Below are positions 7,063 through 17,544 of a stretch of DNA of 53,118 nt, one piece after another (position 1 is the stretch's first letter; every line of letters starts with the position of its first letter). This stretch comes from Pseudomonadota bacterium (GTDB lineage: Bacteria > Pseudomonadota > Alphaproteobacteria > Micropepsales > Micropepsaceae), in contig JAKOQZ010000093.1 in NCBI GenBank assembly GCA_029778105.1, positions 1 through 53,118 of the forward strand. The letters run 5' to 3'. The notes under the pieces are model-generated. The model did not search any database, was not told where the DNA came from, and was given only the letters and a program-made list of their open reading frames with translations. Made by a program: the position numbers and the translations under genes.

Positions 7063-8736
7063 TTGGCACACCAGGCCAAATCCGTTGACGTGCTTCGGCA
7101 GGCATCCGAACCGCATTGGGCGGCGTTAGCGCTCGCGGGATCTTCGGCCTGCGCTTACGACTGGATTCTGGACAGCGATACGGTCGACTGGATCGGCGAT
7201 CCGGGCGCGATGTTCGGCCTTGCCGGCGGGACGCCGAAGTCCCGCGCCGATATCCTGGCGCTCATGCGCCCGGGCGCTCGTCTGCCGCTCGACAAGCCCG
7301 TGACGCGCAGCGCCGACGGGCGCGAAATTTTCCACGGGCGCTATGCATTGCGTACGGAGTCGGGCGCATATGTGGGTATCGAAGATCGCGGGCTGATCCT
7401 CAGGAATGCAGCCGGTGACATCGAACGCGTCCTGGGAACGCTGTCGCTGGTCGAAACCGATTTCCAGTCCGATGAACGAACATCGCACCTGGACCGCTCG
7501 CAGATGCGCGATGCGATCGACGCGGCGATCGACTGGGCGTCGAGCTGCAACACCGAAGCGGCGCTTCTGATGACGTCGATCGACGGGCTGGGCGCCATCA
7601 ACGACGCCTACGGCCTCGATGTGGCCGATGAAGTGATCGCCGAGACGACGCGCCGTATCCAGGCCGTCCTGGGGCCAGACGGCGCTATCGGGCGGGTCGG
7701 CGGCAACAAAGTCGCGGCCCTGCTGCTCGACTGCGACGAGGCGTCCCTGCAAAGCCAGGCAGATCGCCTGCTCGAAGCCGTGCAGGCCAGCGTGATCGCG
7801 ACCTCCGGCGGCGCCATCGCCACAACGATATCCATCGGCGCGCTGACTTTGCCGTCGGGCGCGGAGAGCTCGCAGGTTGCGCTGATGCGCGCCGAGGACG
7901 CGCTCGCACAGGCCAAGCAGGCCGGGCGCTCGAACCTGGCCGTTTACGACGCGTCCCCGGAACGTGAGGCCTCGCGCAAGAAGAAAGTGGCGATCACGGC
8001 GGAAATCGTGGCCGCGCTGCGTGCCGATCGCTTCCGTCTGGCCTATCAGCCGCTCGTCTGCGCGCGGACGGGGCGTATCGAATCTTACGAGGCGCTGATC
8101 CGCATGCTGCGGGAGGACGGCAGCGTGGTTCCGGCCGGCGACTTCATTCCCGTGGCGGAAGAGCTTGGTCTGGTCCGCGATCTTGATCGCCGGGTGCTGG
8201 AGTTGGCCGCCGTGGCGCTGAAGCGGGCGCCGACACTCAAGCTGGCGATCAACGTCTCCGGCATGAGCGTCGGCGACCAGATATGGATGAAGACGTTCAA
8301 TCGTCAGGTCGCCGGCGATAGATCGATCACATCGCGGCTCACCGTCGAGGTTACCGAGACGGCGGCGCTTCACGATATTGAGGAAGGCATCCGGTTCGTG
8401 AAGTGGCTGCGTCAGTCGGGCTGTCGCGTGGCGATCGACGATTTCGGTGCGGGCTACACTTCGTTCCGCAATCTTCAGACGCTGGATCTTAACTGCGTCA
8501 AGATCGACGGCTCCTTCGTGAAAGGCATCGCGCGCCGGCCCGACAATCAGGCATTCGTGCGGACGCTCGTCTCGCTGGCCAAGACGTTCAATCTGGAAGT
8601 CGTGGCCGAATGGGTGGGCTCGAAGGAAGAGGCAGCTCTGCTGAGAGCCTTGGGGGCCGACAAGTTCCAGGGCGCCTATTACGGCATGCCGGACATGACG
8701 CCGCCCTGGGACCGAGGCACCCAGAATTCCGGCTGA
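7063..8736 (+). CDS. PAS-like/GGDEF/EAL cyclic-di-GMP phosphodiesterase, degenerate GGDEF
   Basis: 557 residues from a TTG at 7063, immediately after an in-frame stop at 7048; an in-frame GTG nine codons later is an alternative. Residues about 20-130 look like a PAS-type sensor. The GGDEF domain follows (about 145-300), but its active-site loop reads GGNKV at 213-217, so it should not make c-di-GMP; it may bind GTP allosterically. The EAL domain (about 310-545) keeps its key residues: EAL at 343-345, NVSG, EVTET, DDFGAGY at 459-465 and KIDGSFV. The usual AEGVET reads AEWVGS. I infer an active phosphodiesterase. It is convergent with phaR, a stop-to-stop gap of 15 bases. Confidence 0.88.
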   Translation: MAHQAKSVDVLRQASEPHWAALALAGSSACAYDWILDSDTVDWIGDPGAMFGLAGGTPKSRADILALMRPGARLPLDKPVTRSADGREIFHGRYALRTESGAYVGIEDRGLILRNAAGDIERVLGTLSLVETDFQSDERTSHLDRSQMRDAIDAAIDWASSCNTEAALLMTSIDGLGAINDAYGLDVADEVIAETTRRIQAVLGPDGAIGRVGGNKVAALLLDCDEASLQSQADRLLEAVQASVIATSGGAIATTISIGALTLPSGAESSQVALMRAEDALAQAKQAGRSNLAVYDASPEREASRKKKVAITAEIVAALRADRFRLAYQPLVCARTGRIESYEALIRMLREDGSVVPAGDFIPVAEELGLVRDLDRRVLELAAVALKRAPTLKLAINVSGMSVGDQIWMKTFNRQVAGDRSITSRLTVEVTETAALHDIEEGIRFVKWLRQSGCRVAIDDFGAGYTSFRNLQTLDLNCVKIDGSFVKGIARRPDNQAFVRTLVSLAKTFNLEVVAEWVGSKEEAALLRALGADKFQGAYYGMPDMTPPWDRGTQNSG

Positions 8737-8744
8737 TGCCGACC

Positions 8745-8764
8745 CCGGGGCTTACTTGCCCCGG
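8745..8764. terminator. hairpin between convergent EAL gene and phaR
   Basis: A perfect 7-bp stem (CCGGGGC and GCCCCGG) with a 6-base loop, TTACTT, which overlaps the phaR stop codon. It lies between two convergent genes, so it could terminate both. There is no clear T-run on either side, so termination efficiency is uncertain. Confidence 0.45.
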
Positions 8765-9366
8765 TTCGCCAGTGCGTCGAGCTGCTTTTTCATGATCTCC
8801 AGCTGCGATTTCAGCTCGGAGATCTCGTCGCTGTCCGGCTTGCCAGCATCATGCGGCGCCGGAGGCGGCTCTGACGTCTCCGGCTCGCTGCGACCGAAGC
8901 GGCCGAACGGCGAGAACATCTTGAGCGCGCGCTGGAACATCTGCGCGTTCTGGCGCGCCAACTCTTCCATGCCGCCGAAATTCAGTTTCCCCCCGAACGC
9001 CTCGGTCATCGTGGTGCGCACGTTTTCGGCGTTCTTGGCGAGACCTTCCATGCTCATCTCCAGGTAGGAGGGCACGAAGGCCTGTAGCCGGTCGCCGTAG
9101 AACTTGATGAGCTGTCTGAGGAAGCTGATCGGCAGCATGGTCTGGCCCTGCTTGCCCTCTTCCTCGAAAATGATCTGGGCCAGAACCGAACGCGTGATGT
9201 CTTCGCCGGTCTTGGCGTCAAAAACGGAAAATTCGACGCCTTCCTTCACCATGTCGCGCAGGTGCTCCAGCGTTACATAGCTGGAGGTCGCCGTGTTGTA
9301 GAGACGGCGGTTCGCATACTTCTTGATGGTGATGGGGCCTTCGCCCCCCTTTTTCCCTGATGCCAT
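8752..9366 (-). CDS. phaR: polyhydroxyalkanoate synthesis repressor PhaR
   Basis: 204 residues from the ATG at 9366, chosen because GGGGGCGAG precedes it and because the family starts just before the DNA-binding segment; the frame is open to 9411. The N-terminal PHB_acc_N domain contains the near-invariant ITIKKYANRRLYNT stretch, then TSSYVTLEHL; a PHB_acc domain follows and the C-terminus is an acidic linker plus coiled coil. PhaR binds PHB granules and DNA, and represses phasin and its own gene until polymer accumulates. Divergent from phaA-phaB, the standard context, with several TGC-N3-GCA dyads in the shared intergenic region. The polymerase phaC and a phasin gene are not in the window. 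Confidence 0.95.
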   Translation of the reverse strand: MASGKKGGEGPITIKKYANRRLYNTATSSYVTLEHLRDMVKEGVEFSVFDAKTGEDITRSVLAQIIFEEEGKQGQTMLPISFLRQLIKFYGDRLQAFVPSYLEMSMEGLAKNAENVRTTMTEAFGGKLNFGGMEELARQNAQMFQRALKMFSPFGRFGRSEPETSEPPPAPHDAGKPDSDEISELKSQLEIMKKQLDALANRGK

Positions 9367-9381
9367 CTCGCCCCCGCGTGT

Positions 9382-10823
<1,442 letters not shown>

Positions 10824-10857
10824 TTCCGGGACTGGCGATATTCTGAGGGAGTGTGTG

Positions 10858-11580
10858 ATGTCGAAAGTTGCGTTGGTGACGGGCGGAACGCGTGGGATCG
10901 GTGAAGCGATCTCAAAGGGGTTGAAGGCCGCCGGTTATACGGTCGCCGCCAACTATTCCGGCAATGACGAGGCCGCCGCCAAGTTCAAGGCCGAGACGGG
11001 CATTGCTGTCTACAAGTTCGACGTCGGCGATTTCGATGCCACCGCCGCCGCCATCAAGCAGATCGAGACAGATCTCGGCCCCGTCGAGATTCTCATCAAC
11101 AACGCCGGCATCACGCGTGACGGCTTCCTGCACAAGATGACGGCCGAGCAGTGGCGCGAGGTTATTCGCGTCGATCTCGACAGCGTCTTCAACACTTCGC
11201 GCGCCGTCATCGAGGGCATGCGGACGCGCGGCTATGGCCGTATCGTCAACATCTCCTCGATCAACGGGCAGAAGGGCCAGATCGGCCAGGCCAACTATTC
11301 CGCCGCCAAGGCCGGCATTATCGGCTTCACCAAGGCGCTGGCGCAGGAAGGCGCGGCCAAGGGGATCACCGTCAACGCCATCGCGCCGGGCTACATCAAC
11401 ACCGAGATGGTGGCTGCGATGAAGCCCGAAGCCCTGCAGAAGGTGGTCGCGACGATTCCGGTCGGACGTCTGGGCGAATGCGAGGAAATTTCGCGCTGTG
11501 TTCAGTTCCTCGTGGAGGACCCCGGGTTCATCAACGGCTCGACGCTGACCGTCAACGGTTCGCAGTACATCGCGGGCTGA
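10858..11580 (+). CDS. phaB: NADPH-dependent acetoacetyl-CoA reductase
   Basis: 240 residues; the ATG at 10858 follows a good TGAGGGAG ribosome site. It is a short-chain dehydrogenase with the cofactor motif VTGGTRGIGEAI, NNAGITRDG, the catalytic Ser/Tyr/Lys in NISSINGQKG and YSAAKAG, and the PhaB-typical TRDGFLHKMTAEQWREVI stretch that shapes the acyl-CoA site. It makes (R)-3-hydroxybutyryl-CoA for PHB polymerase. Second gene of phaA-phaB and followed by a strong hairpin, so the transcript probably ends there. Confidence 0.95.
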   Translation: MSKVALVTGGTRGIGEAISKGLKAAGYTVAANYSGNDEAAAKFKAETGIAVYKFDVGDFDATAAAIKQIETDLGPVEILINNAGITRDGFLHKMTAEQWREVIRVDLDSVFNTSRAVIEGMRTRGYGRIVNISSINGQKGQIGQANYSAAKAGIIGFTKALAQEGAAKGITVNAIAPGYINTEMVAAMKPEALQKVVATIPVGRLGECEEISRCVQFLVEDPGFINGSTLTVNGSQYIAG

Positions 11581-11583
11581 ACA

Positions 11584-11615
11584 CGTCTGCAGCCGGCAGC
11601 GGCCGGCTGCAGACG
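11584..11615. terminator. 14-bp perfect hairpin after phaB
   Basis: Two 14-base arms (CGTCTGCAGCCGGC and its exact complement) enclose a four-base AGCG loop, starting four bases after the phaB stop. There is no T-tract, so it may act as a terminator with help or as an mRNA 3'-end stabiliser that separates phaAB from the exporter gene starting 19 bases later. Confidence 0.55.
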
Positions 11616-11634
11616 CCGTGGACAAAGCCTCGCC

Positions 11635-12495
11635 ATGAACAACGCGACCCTCATCGGGGCCGGGGCGATCGTATTGTGGTCGATGGCGGCGACGCTGACG
11701 GCCATTGCGGGCGCTACACCGCCCTTTCTGCTCCTGGCCACGACTTTCCTCGTCGGGGGGCTGGTGGGCCTTGCGTACATCGTCGTTTCCGGCCGGCCCC
11801 TGGCGAGCGCTGTGGCGACATCCTGGCGCGCGTGGGGCATTGGGCTCTGGGGGCTGTTCGGCTTCCATGCCGCCTATTTTCTGGCGCTGACGTCGGCGCC
11901 GGTCGCGATCGCAAATCTCATCAACTATCTGTGGCCGCTTCTGCTCGTCGTCTTTTCAGGGCTCGGCCGGACCGGACCCGGCGGTCGGCGGCTCGCGCCG
12001 CTTGCCGGAGCGATGCTCGGCTTTTGCGGTGTCTTGACGCTGGCTATCGGCGCGACGGAAGGGCTGAACGTCGACGCTGGGTTCGGGTATGCGATGGCGC
12101 TTCTCGCGGCCTTCATCTGGGCCAGCTATTCCGCCGCCTCATCGCGCATGCCGTCGGTGCCGACCGAGGCGATCACCGGCTTCTGCTTTGCGACCGCCCT
12201 TATGGCGCTGCCGATCCATATCGTCGCAGAGCCGCGCTTCGCGTTTCCCCCCTTGCCTGACGCGCTGGCAATTCTGGCTCTTGGGCTTGGTCCGATGGGG
12301 ACGGCGTTCTTCCTTTGGGATCATGGATTGAAAAAGGGCGACGCAGCTTTTCTCGGAGCGCTTGCCTATGCGACGCCCGTGCTTTCGACCGGGTTGCTGG
12401 TGCTTTTCGGCCTGACGCCGCTGACGCCGCTGCTCGGGTTTGCCGCCCTGCTTGTGGCGGCCGGCGCCGTGGTGGCGGCACGTTGCAGGTTCTGA
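11635..12495 (+). CDS. EamA/DMT-family transporter, YddG-like
   Basis: 286 residues with ten predicted membrane helices in two EamA repeats. The stretch APVAIANLINYLWPLLLVV, with INYLWP, is characteristic of the YddG branch, which exports aromatic amino acids and related compounds. The second repeat contains GLGPMGTAFFLWDHGLKKGD, and the C-terminus is a typical final helix. Start ATG at 11635, 19 bases after the phaB hairpin. Substrate assignment to aromatic amino acids is by family resemblance only. Confidence 0.82.
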   Translation: MNNATLIGAGAIVLWSMAATLTAIAGATPPFLLLATTFLVGGLVGLAYIVVSGRPLASAVATSWRAWGIGLWGLFGFHAAYFLALTSAPVAIANLINYLWPLLLVVFSGLGRTGPGGRRLAPLAGAMLGFCGVLTLAIGATEGLNVDAGFGYAMALLAAFIWASYSAASSRMPSVPTEAITGFCFATALMALPIHIVAEPRFAFPPLPDALAILALGLGPMGTAFFLWDHGLKKGDAAFLGALAYATPVLSTGLLVLFGLTPLTPLLGFAALLVAAGAVVAARCRF

Positions 12496-12579
12496 GCCCG
12501 AGGCGCGCTAACCTCACAGGGAATTGAGGCGACAGCGCCGGAGACAGAGGGTCGCATCGTCACCTGAGGGGATCTCGCC

Positions 12580-13236
12580 ATGCTGACTATATTCTGCGCC
12601 ACCAACGTTCCGCCCGTCCTCATCGGGTCGGTTCGCGACCTGCGCGCGGTCTGGGCCGCCGAAGAGCTCAATCTGCCCTACAAGATCGAGTGGCTGGACG
12701 CGAAGGCGGGAGAACACCGAGCCGATTGGTTCCGTGAGTACAGCGCGTTCCTGAAATTTCCTGCGATCAACGACGGCGGCGTGAAACTGTTCGAGAGCGC
12801 CGCGATCGTCGCCTACCTTGCCGACAAGGCGCGGCGGATGATTCCGCCGCCCGGCGCACTGGAGCGCAGCGAACATGATCAGTGGATCTATGCGGCGCTC
12901 AATACTCTCGAGCCGTCGGTCTTCAACGTCTTCCTGTGCGACACGTTCTGGCGCGAGATGGCGGGCGTGGGCGCATTCCGCGCCGCCTTTCTCGCGACGG
13001 CGCGAGACCGGCTTCAGTCGCTGGATATGGTTCTGTCGAAGACGGCGTATCTGACGGGTGACGATTTCCAGGCCTGCGACATCGTGATGGCGCATGTGCT
13101 GGGTTTCATTCGCGACGACGCCATACTGGAAGGGCTCGAACACCTCATATCCTACCGCGATCGGTGCTTTGCGCGTGCGGCCTACCAGAAGGCTCTGGCG
13201 ATCCAGACGGCAGGCAAGCCGGCCGGCGCGGGTTAG
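12580..13236 (+). CDS. glutathione S-transferase family protein
   Basis: 218 residues with GAGGGGA upstream of the ATG. The N-terminal thioredoxin-like domain runs from MLTIFCATNV to about residue 85 and includes FPAINDGGVKLFESAAIVAYL, the conserved cis-Pro and Glu-Ser glutathione-binding motif. An all-helical C-terminal domain follows with the N-capping GDDFQACDIVMAHVL. The catalytic Ser/Cys near residues 6-17 is not obvious, which is common in this class. Likely glutathione conjugation or lyase activity on an unknown substrate. It ends in a four-base overlap with the convergent cupin gene. Confidence 0.85.
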   Translation: MLTIFCATNVPPVLIGSVRDLRAVWAAEELNLPYKIEWLDAKAGEHRADWFREYSAFLKFPAINDGGVKLFESAAIVAYLADKARRMIPPPGALERSEHDQWIYAALNTLEPSVFNVFLCDTFWREMAGVGAFRAAFLATARDRLQSLDMVLSKTAYLTGDDFQACDIVMAHVLGFIRDDAILEGLEHLISYRDRCFARAAYQKALAIQTAGKPAGAG

Positions 13237-13658
13237 GCGCGGGGCGTGGGCTTCCAGTCGGCGGGGGCCATCTCGAAACCCTGGAATTCAAAGGCGGGCG
13301 CAACTGTGCAGCCGACCAGCGTCCAGGGGCCGAGTGTCGTGGCGGTTTGCCAGTGCCCCGCCGGCACGACGATCTGAGGGCGCTGCCCGCTTGTCAGGTT
13401 GGAGCCTAAATGGCGGGCGTAGGCGTCATGGCCATTGGGACTGATCGTCAGGACGAGAGGCGCGCCGGCGTAGAAGTGCCACACCTCCGCCGCATCCACG
13501 CGATGCCAGTGGCTGACTTCGCCAGCGCGCAGCAGATAATAGATCGCGGTCGAATGGCCGCGCCCCCCCGTGCCGGCATCGCGAAAGGTTTCGCAGAAAT
13601 GGCCGCCTTCCGGATGCGGCGTCAAATTCAGCAGAGCGATCGCTTCATCCGCCGTCAC
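13233..13658 (-). CDS. cupin domain protein (DUF985 family)
   Basis: 141 residues from the GTG at 13658, which overlaps the gloB stop (GTGA). This start matches the family opening (TADEAIALLNLTPHPEGGHF). The cupin core contains SHWHRVDAAEVWHFYAGAPL with the metal-type His and Glu residues, and a conserved VVPAGHWQTA and FEFQGFEMA near the end. The function of DUF985 cupins is not established. Translational coupling with gloB suggests shared expression, though not necessarily shared function. Confidence 0.85.
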   Translation of the reverse strand: MTADEAIALLNLTPHPEGGHFCETFRDAGTGGRGHSTAIYYLLRAGEVSHWHRVDAAEVWHFYAGAPLVLTISPNGHDAYARHLGSNLTSGQRPQIVVPAGHWQTATTLGPWTLVGCTVAPAFEFQGFEMAPADWKPTPRA

Positions 13659-14377
13659 CGGAACGCATCCTTGGCAGCCCGACGTTCGCCAAGCTCGGCC
13701 GCATCGCGCGCGCGCATGAACGGGTTTGTCGCCCGTTCCAGAGCGATGGTGGACGGTATGGTCGGCAATCCTGCGGCGCGCATGCGGCGCACGTCCGCCA
13801 TTCGCGTCATGAGATCCGTATTGTCCGGCTCGACGGTAAGGGCGAAGCGTCCGTTCGATTCCGTATACTCGTGACCGCAATAGACCCGCGTGTCGCCCGG
13901 CAGCGCCGCCAGCTTGATCATTGCGGCGAACATGTCTGCCGGGGTGCCCTCGAACAGTCGGCCGCATCCCATCGCAAACAACGTGTCGCCTGTGAAAACG
14001 GCTTTGTCGGCCAGAAAATGGAAGGCGATGTGGCCGCTCGTGTGGGCCGGAATCTCGTAAATTTCGGCCTCAAGCGCCCCGAATCCGACCCGGTCGCCTT
14101 CGCCGACGCCGATATCGATCCCGGGAATGCGATGAGCGTCGGCCCTTGGGCCGATCACGGTCGCGCCGTGCGCCGCCTTCAGGTCGAGATTGCCGCCGGT
14201 ATGGTCGAAATGGTGATGGGTGTTGAAGATATGGGTTAGTTTTAGTCCCAGACGCTCCAGCACCGCCTGAACCGGTCCGGGTTCGGAAGGGTCGACGACG
14301 CCGACCGCGCCCTGGTCGTCGCGCAGCAGGTAGGCGTAGTTGTCGCTAAGGCAGGGTATCAGATCGATCGTCAGCAT
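13655..14377 (-). CDS. gloB: hydroxyacylglutathione hydrolase (glyoxalase II)
   Basis: 240 residues from the ATG at 14377, preceded by GGAGAG; the frame is open further to 14452 but the family begins at LTIDLIPCLSDNYAYLL. The metallo-beta-lactamase metal motif is THHHFDHTGG, and the later ligands are in PAHTSGHIAFHF, FTGDTLFAMGCGRLFEG and YCGHEYT. It hydrolyses S-lactoylglutathione to lactate and glutathione in methylglyoxal detoxification. Divergent from a methyltransferase gene 74 bases away, a frequent alphaproteobacterial arrangement. Confidence 0.94.
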   Translation of the reverse strand: MLTIDLIPCLSDNYAYLLRDDQGAVGVVDPSEPGPVQAVLERLGLKLTHIFNTHHHFDHTGGNLDLKAAHGATVIGPRADAHRIPGIDIGVGEGDRVGFGALEAEIYEIPAHTSGHIAFHFLADKAVFTGDTLFAMGCGRLFEGTPADMFAAMIKLAALPGDTRVYCGHEYTESNGRFALTVEPDNTDLMTRMADVRRMRAAGLPTIPSTIALERATNPFMRARDAAELGERRAAKDAFR

Positions 14378-14451
14378 TGGCGCTCTCCGGTCACGCCACT
14401 CTAGCGCGGCTGCAAGGCGGGAGTAACCTTCCGCGCACAGAGTTGGAGCCA

Positions 14452-15186
14452 ATGCGACCGGATATCGCCCATTTCCGCGCCTTCTACGATTCGCGTCTTG
14501 GTACCATCGCGCGGGTGCTGGTGCGCCGTCGGTTACGGGCGCTTTGGCCGCGCGTTCACAGGATGGATATCCTCGGCCTTGGCTACGCGACCCCCTATCT
14601 CGGCCCCTTTGTCGACGAGGCGGCGCGCGTCGTCGCGGCTATGCCGGCCGAACAAGGCGCTGTCGCCTGGCCGCGCTCGGGCCGAAATCGGGTGGTTCTG
14701 GGTGACGAGACGGGCTTGCCGTTCGAGGACGGATCGATCGACCGGGTGGTGCTCGTTCACGGACTTGAGACCAGCGACGCCTGGCGCGGGTTGCTCAGGC
14801 AGATCTGGCGTGTGCTGAAGCCCGACGGTCGCCTGCTGGTCGTCGTACCCAACCGTAGCGGTATGTGGTCGGCCTTCGGCGACCAGCCTTTCGGGCACGG
14901 CCATCCCTATTCGCGCGGCCAGCTTGAGCGGCTGCTTAAAGACGCGCTCTTCCTGCCGGAAATATGGGACTCGGCATTGTACGGGCCGCCCAGCAAAACC
15001 CGATGGATCGTGCGCAACGGAAGAATCTGGGAGCGGATCGGGAGGATATTCTGGCGCCACATGCCAGGCCTCTGGATCGCGGACTGCTCGAAGTCGATGT
15101 ATTCACCCAGCGCGGGGGCAACCCCGACCCCCGCGCGCCGGCCGGCATTGGCGCCCGCTCCTGCCCGCATGAAGCCGGCGTCATGA
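14452..15186 (+). CDS. class I SAM-dependent methyltransferase
   Basis: 244 residues from the ATG at 14452 with TTGGAG upstream; divergent from gloB. The Rossmann opening MDILGLGYATPYLGPF corresponds to motif I, with the acidic residue region further down and DGSIDRVVLVHGLETSD as motif IV, then WRVLKPDGRLLVVVPNR, a classic motif VI. The C-terminus is Pro/Ala-rich. The target is unknown; this gene is commonly found next to gloB in Alphaproteobacteria and is annotated only as methyltransferase type 11. Confidence 0.83.
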   Translation: MRPDIAHFRAFYDSRLGTIARVLVRRRLRALWPRVHRMDILGLGYATPYLGPFVDEAARVVAAMPAEQGAVAWPRSGRNRVVLGDETGLPFEDGSIDRVVLVHGLETSDAWRGLLRQIWRVLKPDGRLLVVVPNRSGMWSAFGDQPFGHGHPYSRGQLERLLKDALFLPEIWDSALYGPPSKTRWIVRNGRIWERIGRIFWRHMPGLWIADCSKSMYSPSAGATPTPARRPALAPAPARMKPAS

Positions 15187-15341
15187 TATCGATTTCACGC
15201 GGCGGACATCGTCGCGCAATCCTGCATGGCGCATAGAGCGGGTCGCCGATGGATTGAGCCCGTCGGCAGGTCAAATTCCGGCCACGCCACCCAGAACGTC
15301 CATTCGGGCGACGCGCGCCTCCTGTTCGGGAAGTGCATCTC

Positions 15342-15635
15342 ATGAATCCACGCCGCGTCGTCGCTCTGGCCGCCTTTGTTATGGGAGCTATGGTGCCTGG
15401 CGCGCCACCCGGCTATGCCGGACCGTCGATGACACAGCAGGCAGTGCAGGTCTCAACCGAGACCTGTACGAGCGCCAAGACGAAATTCGAAGCCGTGGCG
15501 CAAACCCATGCCACGAGTCCCAGCCTGGCGAAGGCCCGCAGAGAGGCCGCGAGCGCCGCCGCCGACTGCAAGAACGGAAAATCGGCTAACGGAATTGCGG
15601 CCTACACCGCCGCGATCAGGCTGTTGTCGGCGTAA
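15342..15635 (+). CDS. small exported protein of unknown function
   Basis: 97 residues from the ATG at 15342 (GGGAAG upstream; an in-frame GTG at 15333 is the alternative). A Sec signal peptide is visible: NPRRVVALAAFVMGAMVPG followed by a likely Ala-X-Ala-type site near GYA. The mature protein is about 70 residues, helical, Ala/Lys-rich, with two Cys (TCTSAK and ADCKNG) that could form a disulfide. No family recognised. A 6-bp hairpin (15626-15641) spans its stop codon. The 155 bases upstream (15187-15341) show no other gene. Confidence 0.6.
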   Translation: MNPRRVVALAAFVMGAMVPGAPPGYAGPSMTQQAVQVSTETCTSAKTKFEAVAQTHATSPSLAKARREAASAAADCKNGKSANGIAAYTAAIRLLSA

Positions 15636-15691
15636 GCCGACGGCCGCGAGGATGGCGCCGCCGAGGTCTCCCCACCCAGCGCACGGCGGCG

Positions 15692-16297
15692 CTACTCCTT
15701 GCGGGCAATCAGGAAGATCGCCGCTTCCGAAAAGATGTTGGCTCGCGCCGACAGGGGTTTGACGTCTCGCGCCTTGCCGCGGCTGAGAGACACCGTTCGC
15801 TCGATCGTCAGCCCCAGATCCCCGGCCATCTCCGCGAAATCGCGGACACTGCACATATGGATATTGGGCGTGTCATACCACGCGTTCGGCAGCGCTTCCG
15901 TCACCGGCATGCGACCGCCCGCAAGCAGCTGCAGCCTCATTTTCCAGTGGGCGAAATTGGGCGTCGACACAATTCCGCGCCGCCCGATGCGCGCGATTTC
16001 CTTGAGCACTGTCCGGGGCAGGCGGGTCGCCTGGATGGTCTGGCTCAGGATCACATAATCGAAGGCGCTGTCCGGATAGTCGGCAAGGTCGCTGTCTGCG
16101 TCGCCCTGAATGACCGAGAGTCCGCGCGCCACGCAGGCATTGACCCCGTCCTGGCTCAGCTCGATCCCGCGGGCATCGACCTTGCGATGCTGCGCCAGGT
16201 GCTGGAGCAAATCGCCGTCGCCGCAACCGATGTCCAGAACGCGGCTGCCGTCGGACACCATGTCGGCGATGATTTTGAGCTCGGGGCGCAGTGTCAT
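15692..16297 (-). CDS. metW: methionine biosynthesis protein MetW
   Basis: 201 residues, overlapping the metX stop by four bases (ATGA). It is a small SAM-type Rossmann protein with [12 protein letters not shown] as motif I and the MetW-specific [27 protein letters not shown] and [15 protein letters not shown] stretches. In Alphaproteobacteria MetX works with MetW, which is needed for efficient homoserine O-acetylation in several species. The ATGA coupling supports complex formation. Length is typical. Confidence 0.95.
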   Translation of the reverse strand: MTLRPELKIIADMVSDGSRVLDIGCGDGDLLQHLAQHRKVDARGIELSQDGVNACVARGLSVIQGDADSDLADYPDSAFDYVILSQTIQATRLPRTVLKEIARIGRRGIVSTPNFAHWKMRLQLLAGGRMPVTEALPNAWYDTPNIHMCSVRDFAEMAGDLGLTIERTVSLSRGKARDVKPLSARANIFSEAAIFLIARKE

Positions 16298-17448
16298 GCG
16301 ACGCCCCGGTGCGCGGCGACCGCGTCGATGAAGCCGCGGAAGGTCGTGAACATTTCGGGGATGTCGAGCAGGAACGCGTCATGCCCCGCGTCGGTCTCGA
16401 ACTCGACAAAGCTGACATTCGCGGCCGCCGCGTTCAGCGCATGGACGATGCGCTTGGCTTCGATCGTCGGATAGAGCCAATCGCTCGTGAACGATGCGAC
16501 GCAGACTCTCGCCTTCAACCATTTGAACGCCTGCGACAATTGCCCGCCGTGATCGGCTGCGAGGTCAAAATAGTCCATGGCGCGCGTGATATAGAGATAC
16601 GAGTTCGCATCGAAGCGCTCGACGAAACTGCGGCCCTGGTGACGCAGATACGATTCCACCTGAAAGTCGGCGTCGAAGGCGTATGAAACCGTCGTGCGGT
16701 CCTGCAGTTCGCGGCCGAATTTACGCTGCAGCGCAGCTTCCGACAGATAGGTGATGTGCGCGGCCATCCGGGCGACCGCAAGCCCCTTGGACGGAAAGAC
16801 GGCATCGGCAAGATAGTGGCCGCCGCGCCATTCGGGGTCGGCCATGATCGCTTGGCGGCCCACTTCGTGAAACGCGATGTTCTGCGCCGAATGATTGGCG
16901 GTGGTGGCGATCGGCATGGCTGAAACCAGCCGTTCCGGGAAACTGGCCATCCACTCCAGGACCTGCATGCCGCCCATCGAGCCGCCGGCCACGCAGAGCA
17001 GTTCGCTTATGCCGAGGTGATCGACCAACAGCACCTGCGCCCGGACCATGTCGCGGATCGTGATGACGGGGAAGGTCAGGCCGTAGGGTTTGCCGGTCGC
17101 GGGGTTGATGTCTTTCGGGCCGGTCGTCCCCATGCAGCCGCCAACGACATTCGAGCAGATGACGAAGAAGCGGTTGGTGTCGAACACCTTGCCCGGCCCG
17201 ACCATCGCCTCCCACCATCCCGGCTTTCCCGTCATCGGGTTCGCGCTGGCGACATGTTGGTCGAGCGTCAGGGCGTGGCAGATCAGAATGGCGTTGGAGC
17301 GCGCCGCGTTCAGCTCGCCATAGGTGGTGTAGGCGATCGTCAGATCGTCCAACGCCTGGCCGGAATCCAGCGCGAGCGCCTGCGGGCCGGCGAGGCGCAG
17401 CGTGCGCGTCGCGGCAAGGGGGGCGGAGGGGGCGCGTTCGTCGAGCAT
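16294..17448 (-). CDS. metX: homoserine O-acetyltransferase
   Basis: 384 residues. Alpha/beta-hydrolase fold with the nucleophile elbow [14 protein letters not shown], the catalytic Asp in FTSDWLYPT and the His in [11 protein letters not shown]. The N-terminal [16 protein letters not shown] and the [20 protein letters not shown] stretch are diagnostic of the MetX/CysE2 group. It acetylates L-homoserine for methionine synthesis. Followed by metW in a coupled pair. The 96-base gap to divergent hisC contains TTGACA on the minus strand (17482-17487), but no good -10 and no SAM riboswitch pattern. Confidence 0.95.
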   Translation of the reverse strand: MLDERAPSAPLAATRTLRLAGPQALALDSGQALDDLTIAYTTYGELNAARSNAILICHALTLDQHVASANPMTGKPGWWEAMVGPGKVFDTNRFFVICSNVVGGCMGTTGPKDINPATGKPYGLTFPVITIRDMVRAQVLLVDHLGISELLCVAGGSMGGMQVLEWMASFPERLVSAMPIATTANHSAQNIAFHEVGRQAIMADPEWRGGHYLADAVFPSKGLAVARMAAHITYLSEAALQRKFGRELQDRTTVSYAFDADFQVESYLRHQGRSFVERFDANSYLYITRAMDYFDLAADHGGQLSQAFKWLKARVCVASFTSDWLYPTIEAKRIVHALNAAAANVSFVEFETDAGHDAFLLDIPEMFTTFRGFIDAVAAHRGVA

Positions 17449-17544
17449 GGGGCCGTGAAGTGGGGTCGGGCGGGCTGCTCTGTCAACAAAAACGGCGGAT
17501 ATTCCTTTGGCTTCCGGCTCCGGCTTGGCTAGAACCCCCGCATC

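Noticed and set aside
17449-17544. SAM-II type riboswitch upstream of metX
   Set aside because: This riboswitch is common before metX in Alphaproteobacteria, but the 96-base gap shows none of its conserved sequence blocks.
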